This document shows, piece after piece, positions 1 to 13,798 of a stretch of DNA of 64,000 nt. The DNA is from Mimachlamys varia (lineage: Eukaryota; Mollusca; Bivalvia; Pectinida; Pectinidae): NCBI GenBank assembly GCA_947623455.1, contig OX392532.1, positions 32,028,792-32,092,791 of the forward strand. The letters run 5' to 3'. The notes beneath the pieces were generated by a model. That model ran no database searches. It saw nothing but the letters and a program-made list of their open reading frames with translations, and had not been told where the DNA came from. Numbering within the stretch: position 1 is the stretch's first letter; the number at the start of each line of letters is the position of its first letter. Both the position numbers and the translations under genes were made by a program.

Positions 1-3000
1 AGACAGTCAGTGACAAGGGTATTATGTTTACTAGACAGTCAGTGACACGGGTATTATGTTTACCAGACAGTCCGGGACACGGGTATTATGTTTACCAGAC
101 AGTTAGTGACAAGGGTATTATGTTTACCAGACAGTCAGTGACACTGGTATTATGTTAACCAGACAGTTAGTGACAAGGGTATTATGTTTACCAGACAGTC
201 AGTGACAAGGGTATTATGTTTACCAGACAATCAGTGACAAGGGTATTATGTTTACCAGACAGTCAGTGACACGGGTATTATGTTTACCAGACAGTTAGTG
301 ACAAGGGTATTATGTTTACCAGACAGTCAGTGACACAGGTATTATGTTTACCAGGCAGTCAGGGGCACGGGTACTATGTTTGCCAGACAGTCAATGACAC
401 GGTTATTATGTTTACCATACAGTCATTGACAAGGGTATTATGTTTACCAGACAGTCAGTGACACGAATATTATGTTTACCAGACAGTCAGGGACACGGGT
501 ATTATGTTTACCAGACAGTCAATGATAAGGGTATTATGTTTACCAGACAGTCAGTGACACGGGTATCATGTTAACCATACAGTTACTGACACGGGTATTA
601 TGGTTACCAGACAGTTAGTGACACGGGTATTATGTTTACCAGACAGTCAGTGATACGGGTATTATGTTAACCATACAGTCAGTGACAAGGGTATTATGTT
701 TACCATACAGTCATTGACAAGGGTATTATGTTTACCAGACAGTCAGTGACACGAATATTATGTTTACCAGACAGTCAGTGACACGAGTATTATGTTTACC
801 AGACTGTCAGTGACACGGGTATCATGTTAACCATACAGTTACTGACACGGATATTATGTTTACCAGACAGTCAGTGACACGGGTATTATGTTTACCAGAC
901 AGTCAGTGACACGGGTATTATGGTTACCAGACAGTCAGTGACACGAATATTATGTTTACCAGACAGTCAGTGACACGGGTATTATGTTTACCAGACAGTC
1001 AGTGACACGGGTATTATGTTTACCAGACAATCAGGGACACGGGTATTATGTTTACCAGAGAGTCAGTGACAAGGGTATTATGTTTACTAGACAGTCAGTG
1101 ACACGGGTATTATGTTTACCAGACTGTCAGTGACACGGGTATTATGTTTACCAGACAGTCAGTGACACGGGTATTATGTTTACCAGACTGTCAGTGACAC
1201 GGGTATTATGTTTACCAGACAGTCAGTGACAAGGGTATTATGTTTACCAGACAGTCAGTGACAATGGTATTATGTTTACCAGACAGTCAATGACAAGGGT
1301 ATTATGTTTACCAGACTGTCAGTGACAATGGTATTATGTTTACCAGACTGTCAGTGACACGAATATTATGTTTACCAGACAGTCAGTGACACGAATATTA
1401 TGTTTACCAGACAGTCAGTGACACGGGTATTATGTTTACCAGACTGTCAGTGACACGGGTATTATGTTTACCAGACAGTCAGTGACACGGGTATTATGGT
1501 TACCAGACAGTCAATGATAAGGGTATTATGTTTACCAGACAGTCAGTGACACGGGTATTATGTCTACCAGACAGTCAGTGACAAGGGTATTATGTTTACC
1601 AGACAGTCAGTGACACGGGTATTATGTTTACCAGACAGTCAGTGACACGCGTATTATGTTTACCAGACAGTCAGTGACAAGGGTATTATGTTTACCAGAC
1701 AGTCAATGATAAGGGTATTATGTTTACCAGACAGTCAGTGACACGGGTATTATGGTTACCAGACAGTCAATGATAAGGGTATTGTGTTTACCAGACAGTC
1801 AGTGACACGGGTATTATGTTTACCAGACAGTCAGTGACACAGGTATTATGTTTACCAGACAGTCAGTGACACGGGTATTATGTTTACCAGACAGTCAGTG
1901 ACACGGGTACTATGTTTACCAGACAGTCAATGATAAGGGTATTATGTTTACCAGACAGTCAGTGACAGGGGTATTATGTTTACCAGACAGTCAGTGACAA
2001 GGGTATTATGTTTACCAGATAGTCAGTGACACGGGTATTATGTTTACCAAACAGTCAGGGACACGGGTATTATGTTTACCAGACAGTCAATGATAAGGGT
2101 ATTATGTTTACCAGACAGTCAGTGACACGGGTATTATGTTTACCAGACAGTCAATGACACAGGTATTATGTTTACCAGGCAGTCAGGGGCACGGGTACTA
2201 TGTTTGCCAGACAGTCAGTGACACGGTTATTATGTTTACCATACAGTCATTGACAAGGGTATTATGTTTACCAGACAGTCAGTGACACGAATATTATGTT
2301 TACCAGACAGTCAGTGACACGGGTATTATGTTTACCAGACAGTCAGTGACACGGGTATTATGTTTACCAGACAGTCAGTGACACGGGTATTATGTTTACC
2401 AGACAGTCAGTGACACGGGTATTATGTTTACCAGAGAGTCAGTGACACGGGTATTATGTTTACCAGACAGTCAGTGACACGGGTATTAAGGTTACCAGAC
2501 AGTCAATGATAAGGGTATTATGTTTACCAGACAGTCAGTGACACGGGTATTATGTTTACCAGACAGTCAGTGACACAGGTATTATGTTTACCAGACAGTC
2601 ATTGACACGAGTATTATGTTTACCAGACAGTCAGTGACAAGGGTATTATGTTTACTAGACAGTCAGTGACACGGGTATTATGTTTACCAGACAGTCAGTG
2701 ACAAGGGTATTATTGTTTACTAGACAGTCAGTGACACGGGTATCATGTTTACCAGACAGTCAGTGACAAGGGTATTATGTTTACTAGACAGTCAGTGACA
2801 CGGGTATTATGTTTACCAGACAGTCAGTGACAAGGGTATTATGTTTACCAGACAGTCAGTGACACGGGTATTATGTTTACCAGACAGTCAGTGACAAGGG
2901 TATTTTGTTTACCAGACAGTCAGTGACAATGGTATTATGTTTACCAGACAGTCAGTGACACGGGTATTTTGTTTACCAGACAGTCAGTGACACGGGTATT

Positions 3001-6000
3001 ATGTTTACCAGACAGTCAGTGACACGGGTATTATGTTTACCAGACAGTCAGTGACACGGGTATTATGTTTACCATACAGTCAGTGACACGGGTATTATGT
3101 TTACCAGACAGTCATTGACAAGGGTATTATGTTTACTAGACAGTCAGTGACACGGGTATTATGTTTACCAGACAGTCATTGACAAGGGTATTATGTTTAC
3201 CAGACAGTCAGTGACACGGGTATTATGTTTACCAGACAGTCAGTGACAAGGGTATTATGTTTACTAGACAGTCAGTGACACGGGTATTATGTTTACCAGA
3301 CAGTCAGTGACAAGGGTATTATGTTTACCAGACAGTCAGTGACACGGGTATTATGTTTACCAGACAGTCAGTGACACGGGTATTATGTTAACCAGACAGT
3401 CAGTGACACGGGTATTATGTTTACCAGACAGTCAGTGACACGTGTATTATGTTTACCAGACAGTCAGTGACACGGGTATTATGTTTACCAGACAGTCAGT
3501 GACACGAGTATTATGTTTACCAGACAGTCAGTGACACGGGTATTATGTTTACCAGACAGTCAGTGACACAGGTATTATGTTTAACAGTGGTCAGTGACAA
3601 TGGTATTATGTTTACCAGACTGTCAGTGACACGGGTATTATGTTTACTAGACAGTCAGTGACACGGGTATTATGTTTACCAGACAGTCAGTGACACGAGT
3701 ATTATGTTTACCAGACAGTCAGTGACACAGGTATTATGTTTAACAGACAGTCAGTGACACGGGTATTATGTTTAACAGACAGTCAGTGACAATGGTATTA
3801 TGTTTACCAGACAGTCAGTGACACGGGTATTATGTTTACCAGACAGTCAGTGACAATGGTATTATGTTTACCAGACAGTCAGTGACACAGGTATTATGTT
3901 TACCAGACAGTCAGTGACACGGGTATTATGTTTACCAGACAGTCAGTGACACGGGTATTATGTTTACCAGACAGTCAGTGACACGAGTATTATGTTTACC
4001 AGACAGTCAGTGACACAGGTATTATGTTTAACAGACAGTCAGTGACAATGGTATTATGTTTACCAGACTGTCAGTGACAAGGGTATTATGTTTACCAGAC
4101 AGTCAGTGACACGGGTATTATGTTTACCAGACAGTCAGGGACACGGGTATTATGTTTACCAGACAGTCAGTGACACGGGTATTATGTTTACCAGACAGTC
4201 AGTGACACAGGTATTATGTTTACTAGACAGTCAGTGACACGGGTATTATGTTTACCAGACAGTCAGTGACACAGGTATTATGTTTACCAGACAGTCAGTG
4301 ACACGGGTATTATGTTTACCAGACAGTCAGTGACACGGGTATTATGTTAACCATACAGTCAGTGACATGGGTATTATGTTTACCAGACAGTCAGTGACAC
4401 AGGTATTATGTTTACTAGACAGTCAGTGACACGGGTATTATGTTTACCAGACAGTCAGGGACACGGGTATTATGTTTACCAGACAGTCAGTGACACGGGT
4501 ATTATGTTTACCATACAGTCAGTGACACGGGTATTATGTTTACCAGACAGTCATTGACAAGGGTATTATGTTTACTAGACAGTCAGTGACACGGGTATTA
4601 TGTTTACCAGACAGTCATTGACAAGGGTATTATGTTTACCAGACAGTCAGTGACACGGGTATTATGTTTACCAGACAGTCAGTGACAAGGGTATTATGTT
4701 TACTAGACAGTCAGTGATACGGGTATTATGTTTACCAGACAGTCAGTGACAAGGGTATTATGTTTACCAGACAGTCAGTGACACGGGTATTATGTTTACC
4801 AGACAGTCAGTGACAAGGGTATTTTGTTTACCAGACAGTCAGTGACAATGGTATTATGTTTACCAGACAGTCAGTGACACGGGTATTATGTTAACCAGAC
4901 AGTCAGTGACACGGGTATTATGTTTACCAGACAGTCAGTGACACGGGTATTATGTTTACCAGACAGTCAGTGACACGGGTATTATGTTTACCAGACAGTC
5001 AGTGACAATGGTATTATGTTTACCAGACAGTCAGTGACACGGGTATTATGTTTACCAGACAGTCAGTGACACGAGTATTATGTTTACCAGACAGTCAGTG
5101 ACACGGGTATTATGTTTACCAGACAGACAGTGACACAGGTATTATGTTTAACAGCGGTCAGTGACAATGGTATTATGTTTACCAGACTGTCAGTGACACG
5201 GGTATTATGTTTACCAGACAGTCAGTGACACGGGTATTATGTTTACCAGACAGTCAGTGACACGAGTATTATGTTTACCAGACAGTCAGTGACACAGGTA
5301 TTATGTTTAACAGACAGTCAGTGACACGGGTATTATGTTTAACAGACAGTCAGTGACAATGGTATTATGTTTACCAGACAGTCAGTGACACGGGTATTAT
5401 GTTTACCAGACAGTCAGTGACAATGGTATTATGTTTACCAGACAGTCAGTGACACGGGTATTATGTTTACCAGACAGTCAGTGACACGGGTATTATGTTT
5501 ACCAGACAGTCAGTGACACGGGTATTATGTTTACCAGACAGTCAGTGACACGAGTATTATGTTTACCAGACAGTCAGTGACACGGGTATTATGTTTACCA
5601 GACAGTCAGTGACACAGGTATTATATTTAACAGACAGTCAGTGACAATGGTATTATGTTTACCAGACTGTCAGTGACACGGGTATTATGTTTACCAGACA
5701 GTCAGTGACACGGGTATTATGTTTACCAGACAGTCAGTGACACGAGTATTATGTTTACCAGACAGTCAGTGACAATGGTATTATGTTTACCAGACAGTCA
5801 GTGACACAGGTATTATGTTTAACAGACAGTCAGTGACAATGGTATTATGTTTACCAGACAGTCAGTGACACGGGTATTATGTTTACCAGACAGTCAGTGA
5901 CACGGGTATTATGTTTACCAGACAGTCAGTGACACGGGTATTATGTTTACCAGACAGTCAGTGACAAGGGTATTATGTTTACCAGACAGTCAGTGACACA

Positions 6001-9000
6001 GGTATTATGTTTACTAGACAGTCAGTGACACGGGTATTATGTTTACCAGACAGTCAGGGACACGGGTATTATGTTTACAAGACAGTCAGTGACACGGGTA
6101 TTATGTTTACCAGACAGTCAGTGACACAGGTATTATGTTTACTAGACAGTCAGTGACACGGGTATTATGTTTACCAGACAGTCAGTGACACGAGTATTAT
6201 GTTTACCAGACAGTCAGTGACACGGGTATTATGTTTACCAGACAGTCAGTGACACGGGTATTATGTTAACCATACAGTCAGTGACACGGGTATTATGTTT
6301 ACCAGACAGTCAGTGACACAGGTATTATGTTTACTAGACAGTCAGTGACACGGGTATTATGTTTACCAGACAGTCAGGGACACGGGTATTATGTTTACCA
6401 GACAGTCAGTGACACGAGTATTATGTTTACCAGACAGTCAGTGACACAGGTATTATGTTTAACAGACAGTCAGTGACAATGGTATTATGTTTACCAGACT
6501 GTCAGTGACAAGGGTATTATGTTTACCAGACAGTCAGTGACACGGGTATTATGTTTACCAGACAGTCAGGGACACGGGTATTATGTTTACCAGACAGTCA
6601 GTGACACGGGTATTATGTTTACCAGACAGTCAGTGACACAGGTATTATGTTTACTAGACAGTCAGTGACACGGGTATTATGTTTACCAGACAGTCAGTGA
6701 CACAGGTATTATGTTTACCAGACAGTCAGTGACACGGGTATTATGTTTACCAGACAGTCAGTGACACGGGTATTATGTTAACCATACAGTCAGTGACATG
6801 GGTATTATGTTTACCAGACAGTCAGTGACACAGGTATTATGTTTACTAGACAGTCAGTGACACGGGTATTATGTTTACCAGACAGTCAAGGACACGGGTA
6901 TTATGTTTACCAGACAGTCAGTGACACGGGTATTATGTTTACCATACAGTCAGTGACACGGGTATTATGTTTACCAGACAGTCATTGACAAGGGTATTAT
7001 GTTTACTAGACAGTCAGTGACACGGGTATTATGTTTACCAGACAGTCATTGACAAGGGTATTATGTTTACCAGACAGTCAGTGACACGGGTATTATGTTT
7101 ACCAGACAGTCAGTGACAAGGGTATTATGTTTACTAGACAGTCAGTGATACGGGTATTATGTTTACCAGACAGTCAGTGACAAGGGTATTATGTTTACCA
7201 GACAGTCAGTGACACGGGTATTATGTTTACCAGACAGTCAGTGACAAGGGTATTTTGTTTACCAGACAGTCAGTGACAATGGTATTATGTTTACCAGACA
7301 GTCAGTGACACGGGTATTATGTTAACCAGACAGTCAGTGACACGGGTATTATGTTTACCAGACAGTCAGTGACACGGGTATTATGTTTACCAGACAGTCA
7401 GTGACACGGGTATTATGTTTACCAGACAGTCAGTGACACGAGTATTATGTTTACCAGACAGTCAGTGACACAGGTATTATGTTTAACAGACAGTCAGTGA
7501 CACGGGTATTATGTTTAACAGACAGTCAGTGACAATGGTATTATGTTTACCAGACAGTCAGTGACACGGGTATTATGTTTACCAGACAGTCAGTGACAAT
7601 GGTATTATGTTTACCAGACAGTCAGTGACACGGGTATTATGTTTACCAGACAGTCAGTGACACGGGTATTATGTTTACCAGACAGTCAGTGACACGGGTA
7701 TTATGTTTACCAGACAGTCAGTGACACGAGTATTATGTTTACCAGACAGTCAGTGACACGGGTATTATGTTTACCAGACAGTCAGTGACACAGGTATTAT
7801 GTTTAACAGACAGTCAGTGACAATGGTATTATGTTTACCAGACTGTCAGTGACACGGGTATTATGTTTACCAGACAGTCAGTGACACGGGTATTATGTTT
7901 ACCAGACAGTCAGTGACACGAGTATTATGTTTACCAGACAGTCAGTGACACAGGTATTATGTTTACCAGACAGTCAGTGACACAGGTATTATGTTTAACA
8001 GACAGTCAGTGACAATGGTATTATGTTTACCAGACAGTCAGTGACACGGGTATTATGTTTACCAGACAGTCAGTGACACGGGTATTATGTTTACCAGACA
8101 GTCAGTGACACGGGTATTATGTTTACCAGACAGTCAGTGACAAGGGTATTATGTTTACCAGACAGTCAGTGACACAGGTATTATGTTTACTAGACAGTCA
8201 GTGACACGGGTATTATGTTTACCAGACAGTCAGGGACACGGGTATTATGTTTACAAGACAGTCAGTGACACGGGTATTATGTTTACCAGACAGTCAGTGA
8301 CACAGGTATTATGTTTACTAGACAGTCAGTGACACGGGTATTATGTTTACCAGACAGTCAGTGACACAGGTATTATGTTTACCAGACAGTCAGTGACACG
8401 GGTATTATGTTTACCAGACAGTCAGTGACACGGGTATTATGTTAACCATACAGTCAGTGACACGGGTATTATGTTTACCAGACAGTCAGTGACACAGGTA
8501 TTATGTTTACTAGACAGTCAGTGACACGGGTATTATGTTTACCAGACAGTCAGGGACACGGGTATTATGTTTACCAGACAGTCAAGGACACGGGTATTAT
8601 GTTTACCAGACAGTCAGTGACACAGGTATTATGTTTACCAGACAGTCAGTGATACGGGTATTATGTTTACCAGACAGTCAGTGACACGGGTATCATGTTT
8701 ACCAGACAGTCAGTGACACGGGTATTATGTTTACCAGACATTCAGGGACACGAGTATTATGTTTACCAGACAGTCAGTGACACGGGTATTATGTTTACCA
8801 GACAGTCAGTGACACGGGTATTATGTTTACCAGACAGTCAGTGACACGGGTATTATGTTTACCAGACAGTCAGGGACACGGGTATTATGTTTACCAGACA
8901 GTCAGTGACACGGGTATTATGTTTACCAGACAGTCAGTGACACGGGTATTATGATTACAATACAGTCAGGAGCACGCGTATTATGTTTACTATACAGTCA

Positions 9001-9260
9001 GGGACACGGGTATTATGTTTACAATACAGTCAGGAGCACGTGTATTATGTTTACCAGACAGTCAGGGGCACGAGTGTTATGTTAACCAGACAGTCAGGGG
9101 CTCGAGTGTTATGTTTACCAGACAGGCAGGAGCACGCGTATTATGTTTACCATACAGTCAGGAGCACGCGTATTATGTTTACCACGCAGACACAAACACG
9201 GGTATTTTGCTAACCAGACAGTCAGTGACACGGGTATTATGTTTACCAGGCAGACAGGGC
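1..9260. repeat. 32-bp minisatellite/satellite array, ~289 copies
   Basis: A contiguous head-to-tail array with a strict 32-bp period. The unit is AGACAGTCAGTGACACGGGT followed by ATTATGTTTACC. The main variant position is CACGGG, which also appears as CACAGG, CAAGGG, CAATGG, CACGAG and CATGGG. Other variants are TTAACC or TTTACT for TTTACC, and CAGGGACAC for CAGTGACAC. There are no spacers, so this is not a CRISPR array. The left end is cut by the window. The right edge (about 8950-9260) is decayed, with GGAGCACGCG and GGGGCTCGAG variants. Because 32 is not a multiple of 3, short ORFs across the units carry no coding meaning. Larger blocks are duplicated inside the array (see findings). Confidence 0.98.
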
Positions 9261-9847
9261 ACAGTAATTCATTATTTCAATGTCAATTATATATAAAAGA
9301 ACGGCATATTTTGTTTGACAGGGAGTTTTACTTCAATCATTAAACTCTCTTGTCGACAAGTATTTCACAAATAAAATTGATTCATTTTTTGCTATCATTT
9401 CTCCTTCCAAGAGTTTAGAATTTAAGGAGTCGAACTTTCCTTTGATTTTGATTTCTACCGCATTATATTGCCTCCTTCCTTTATTAAAGTTTCCCCATGT
9501 ATTGTATAGAGCCTCCTTATACAACTCCATGTTGAGTAATGGGGTATCCTAACAGATAACAGGACAAACGTAAATTTATAAATGAATTATTTTCATGATA
9601 ATGTACAGTATATAACATTACTGCTATTTTGATACCAATTATGTCATATTAGAATACAAGAACTAAATATTGTGATACTTTTAATTGAAAAAAAAAATAA
9701 TTCAACAAAACGATATTAGCAGCATTGAAAGCTTGACTATATAAACCATGTAGTTACAATGACAGTCTGTCTATATTTTCAAATTCTATAATAAAATGTT
9801 TATTCTGTGTATAGAACCATGTCATGCAATATCAAAATTGATAATAA
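9261..9847. other. AT-rich spacer, nothing recognised
   Basis: Unique AT-rich DNA between the decayed satellite edge and the LTR element. A 65-codon minus-strand open frame at 9333-9530 has no recognisable motif and I do not call it a gene. Confidence 0.6.
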
Positions 9848-10835
9848 TGTAACGTGCCGGGGGTTCGTACCAAGTTATACTTGGGTCCCTGTATGGACTA
9901 ATATTGTAGCTAACAACTAACTATACTACAGCAGCCAAAATGTACAGATATGTGTTACTCCCTAGTAACGTTAAGCATTATATATATATACAGACTGTCA
10001 CAGCGTGCCTCGCTGGTAACTTCTAAACAGGACGTTGACAAGGGCGACGAAACACTAACATGCAGAGTTATCCTATACTCGCACACACAGGTACAAACGA
10101 GACTGATGAGACATAAAATAACTCAAAGTATACGATTGAAATTATAAGGTATGTACACTATACAGCTGCTTGCTGTTAAACCCTAAATGAAACACTGCTG
10201 ACTATGTCGCCGACCACGGTGTCACGACCAACGTCAATACCCTGTGCTCCACTCGGGCCGTGGTTATGAGTGTGTCGTAACCACACTACAATCAACACAG
10301 GCTACACAGCGCTAACGACAACAACTCACGACCTAATGGTCATGAGCACACACGACCTACTACAGTAGTCGTGAGCTGCGGTATACTCGCGACTATCTTA
10401 TAGCTCGCGACCTATCGTAATGCTCGCGACACAGGTACTGTAGCTATGAGCAATGAAGCTCGGAACACCGATAGCTGTATCCTATCTATAGTCGAAGCAC
10501 TCTAAAAACCCTGGAATGAAAACAGACCAAGGAAAGACTTATTCAGTCACATCTATCTCTCTGAGTTCAAACCGAAATTAACGCTGCGATATTAACAGTA
10601 CGACGTGCTTACCAAGAATGCTCTTCTCAATTCGTCTGCTCGGCCTTTTATAGGAAAATCTAGATGTGACGACTCCTGGCGGTGATCATAAACATTAATC
10701 ATTGTAACACTTAAACAATAAGGATCAGTACTGTCAAACATCTAACTGACCACGATAGTAACAATAATAAAAGCACATGTCCGTATATTAACACACATAG
10801 CTATATCACGTAAGGCAAGGCCTATTTTCGCCACA
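9848..10835 (-). repeat. 3' LTR (downstream in element orientation)
   Basis: 988 bp, nearly identical to 13799-14787. It begins TGTAACGTGCCGG and ends TTTTCGCCACA on the plus strand. It contains a TATA-like run on the minus strand near 9973-9990, which would leave a short R-U5 of about 110-130 bp. A cluster of inverted repeats around CTCACGACC/GGTCATGAG and GCTCGCGAC lies at about 10325-10450. Confidence 0.92.
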
Positions 10836-10850
10836 TTACCCACGCCTCCG
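10836..10850 (-). other. polypurine-like tract
   Basis: On the minus strand the bases just upstream of the 3' LTR read CGGAGGCGTGGGTAA. This is purine-rich and in the expected place for plus-strand priming. The tract is imperfect, so the call rests mainly on position. Confidence 0.5.
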
Positions 10851-10974
10851 ATTAACAAGCGTCCTCGCTTCGAAACCATGTACTCAACTGACAACTGAAC
10901 TCAAACACCTTTTTTAATTATAACATTTTTTTCCAAACAAATTCCAAAGAAATGACAATGTCATTCAGTAGTCT

Positions 10975-13645
10975 TCATGATCGCAATACTTTACTGTTGC
11001 CTGAAACAGTTGGAGCAGAGAACGTCATGCTCCTCTCGACTGCCTTAACGGACCTTTCGCCGTCCCTGTACTTGGTAGTTGTCTTCCTGATCTTTTTGCA
11101 TAATACAGGATCAGTCTGGACTTCCACATGTCGAACAGTCTTATTGTTCTGTACCGAGCTATCGGTTTGCACACCTCTAGATGCTCCAATAGGCAGTTTA
11201 CGAGGCCTGGGCAAGACAGGCATAGGAATGATATTCCTAAGGTCCTTAGCATGAAGCTTCTTGGCAGAAGGCGGAGCTGGAGACTCATCACTCGACCTTC
11301 TCCGTGGGAGAGGAAGGCTGGGTCTTGTAGGCTTACGAATGACCCGTCCTTCTTCAAGGTTCTCCACGCCTGTCTCCCTTGGACTAGCATCATTAACCGA
11401 AGAAGGAGGTGTCCCGTTATAGTTAGAGGCATCTGCCTGAATGTCCTCATGACTTGATCCATCAATCTCGCCATCTGAAGAATCTTCTGAGCCATTATCT
11501 GAGCTGCTGGTGACCAGGAGGTCGCCAGGGTCCTGTGCCTGCCACTTAGTGTCAGAAGGGTTAATGCCAGTAGCCGCCGTTACATTATTCTGGGGAGAGT
11601 GACTGCTTGGCTCTTCCCTATTACTCAGGCTTATAGACGAGGCAGACTTTTGTTCCACTGTACTGGGGTAAATCATACGGACTGGTATGGTAGGCATGTT
11701 CCCAACTAGTGCTCGCCCGACTAGGGCTGTGTCACGCCGTGAAAAGGTATCAGCTTCCTCAACTATGAGCAGCTCGCCTGGTATGCGCTTCTCTGGAGGT
11801 GTGCACACTCTCCCAGTGATAAGGACTTCACTCTTCGCTGGCAACAAAACTTGTTCCTTAGAGTATACCCTGAAACAGCCCATTGCACCCTCATAATGAG
11901 TGACAATTTCCACACCATCCAATGTCAGAAGACCAGTCTGAAAGTCAAGAGACCCATGTCTCTCCATCATAACATCTAATCCTAGTATACCATCCGTACT
12001 AATTCTAGCTACAACTGCCTCTATGTAAATATCTTTGGCTTCGAGTCGGATGATGAAACTACCCCGACCGACAACATGTAGCTTGTCACCTTCCGCTGTA
12101 TATATCTCATTGTGAACCTTTCCTAGTCTAGGTTTGGCTGTTGGAGCAATGCTATCAAACACTCTCTCAGAAATAATCGTAACTGTTGCCCCAGTGTCTA
12201 CCAATATGTTTGCTTTTGTACCATGAACATCTGCTTCTATGTACATCCCAGCCTCTGGTGCTGCTGTCGACGCACCAATACTAGCCTTGGGCTTGTTTTT
12301 CTTCCGACGTCTAACACCTACTCGCTGAGCTGCTGACTGGTTGGTCTCCTTGCTTCTTTTCTTTTTCAACTTGAGACAATCTCGCTGAAAATGTCCCTCT
12401 TTCTTACAGTAAAAACATGTTTTGCCGCTTGCTCCAGTACTTGTACTAGCCGTTTTATCATTACCCTTCTCCTTCATCTTCTGTACATCGGTCTCTAGCG
12501 TATGCAGCTTCTTCTGGATGTCCTTCAGAAGTGTGACCATCTCTGTTGACTCATGCTTTGGTGTACTATCAGCCTTGAGTTCAGCTTCTCTAACCTCACA
12601 AACACTTGCTCCCGTATCGGCCGTGGTCGCTCGTAGGAAATTGCGCCCTTCCCTATATTGCTTCTCACACCGATTATAGGCCTCAAGCTCTACTGCTAGT
12701 CGTGTAGCATCAGTCAAGTTATGTGGTCGAGCCTGCTTGATACGAATTCTCATCTCAGAATCACTCAATGCCTCAATGAACTGTTGTTTAGCAAGAGTGT
12801 TTCGTACATCACTAGGGACCGTAGGGTACGCCAGATTTACAAGCCTTCGAATGGCTTGTCCAAGCTCAGGCAGTGTTTCAGAAGGTTTCTGCCTTCTTTC
12901 AAGTAGCTGTACCCGGTATAGCTCGGTCTGGTCGGGAGGAGAAAAGCGCTCCTCTTAAGCAGTAATGAGGGAGTGATAGTCCTGCTGTTGTGTGACAGCC
13001 AGGTCCCCCAATATACAATGTACCTTGAGCTTGTCCACGTAAAGCTACAGCAAGGTGTAAACCTTTCTCATAATCTGACCAGACATTAATCCTTGCACAT
13101 GCCTCAAAATGGGATTTATAATCAACCCATGCCGTAGTACCATCGTATGTAGCGGCTTTAACTGTAACAGTTTTCTTATGCCTATCCCCGACATAACTCT
13201 CCCTATTACGCCAATCATGCTGTCCCTGACCCTTCCTATATGTAATTGGGCCTGGACTACCATCATATCTCAATCCGTGCTCCGCACTGTCATGACAACT
13301 GAAGTTATCAGGTGTTTTACTAGACGCGAGCTTAGTCTTAGTATCTGCTAACATTCCCATGCTCTGTTCTTTCATAGTTGAGAGCTGTGCTCTCATATCT
13401 CTGATTTCAGCCTCTATTTTCTGTGCAGTCTCATCTCCATGCTCATAACCCGTGTCCTTAGCTTCAGAACTAGGCACAGTCATTATACCAGAGTCCGACA
13501 CACGCTTTGCCCCGCTGGACCTGGGAATAGGGGTTGAATAGTCACAACGCCAGCTGTCAGAAACTTTCATATCACCATCAAAATTACGATCACTCAAAGC
13601 TTCTGTTAGGTCATGACCAATATCATAGCCGTACTTAGATGCCAT
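10975..13645 (-). pseudogene. gag-protease polyprotein gene of the LTR element, broken
   Basis: Two open stretches make up one degraded reading frame. The upstream part (12899-13645, 248 codons) starts at a Met 154 bp inside the 5' LTR boundary and has a gag-like region (TAWVDYKSHFEACARI). Near 13005-13016 the frame shifts, and a TAA interrupts the second frame at 12955-12957. The downstream part (10975-12768, 597 codons) carries the gag C-terminus, a CX2CX4HX4C zinc knuckle (Cys118, Cys121, His126, Cys131), a retropepsin active site (VDTGATVTIIS, Asp191) and the ILGLDV flap-side motif near residue 261. After about residue 360 it runs directly into a Ser/Asp-rich then basic, VQTDP-containing tail typical of polyprotein ends. 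This suggests that RT-RNase H-integrase was deleted with the frame kept. Gag would package RNA and the protease would process the polyprotein; the breaks make an active product unlikely. Confidence 0.85.
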
Positions 13646-13771
13646 TTTAATATCACTGATAAAAACACAGAGATAAAATGTGGTAACACAACTTTATTTT
13701 ACAATACAATACTAAGAACTATGTTAACTCAGTGCTGTTTGTAGCATAGTAAGTTAAAAGCCTTGTACAGG

Positions 13772-13792
13772 GATCCCGCAACGCTGCCACCA
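13772..13792 (-). other. primer-binding site, tRNA-Leu-like
   Basis: Six bases inside the 5' LTR the minus strand reads TGGTGGCAGCG, complementary to a tRNA 3' end of the form CGCUGCCACCA. Such an end occurs in some leucine tRNAs. The following bases (TTGCGGGATCC) may extend the pairing. The choice of tRNA is from memory of tRNA ends and should be treated as tentative. Confidence 0.6.
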
Positions 13793-13798
13793 ATATTT

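Noticed and set aside
1..9260. Regular repeat array considered as a CRISPR array
   Set aside because: Units are contiguous with no unique spacers, and the surroundings are eukaryotic.
8983..9343. Overlapping open frames across the satellite edge
   Set aside because: They are translations of the 32-bp unit in three frames, with no start context, introns or conservation.
10952..11896. Plus-strand open frames opposite the gag-protease gene
   Set aside because: Antisense shadows of a real minus-strand frame; no motifs.
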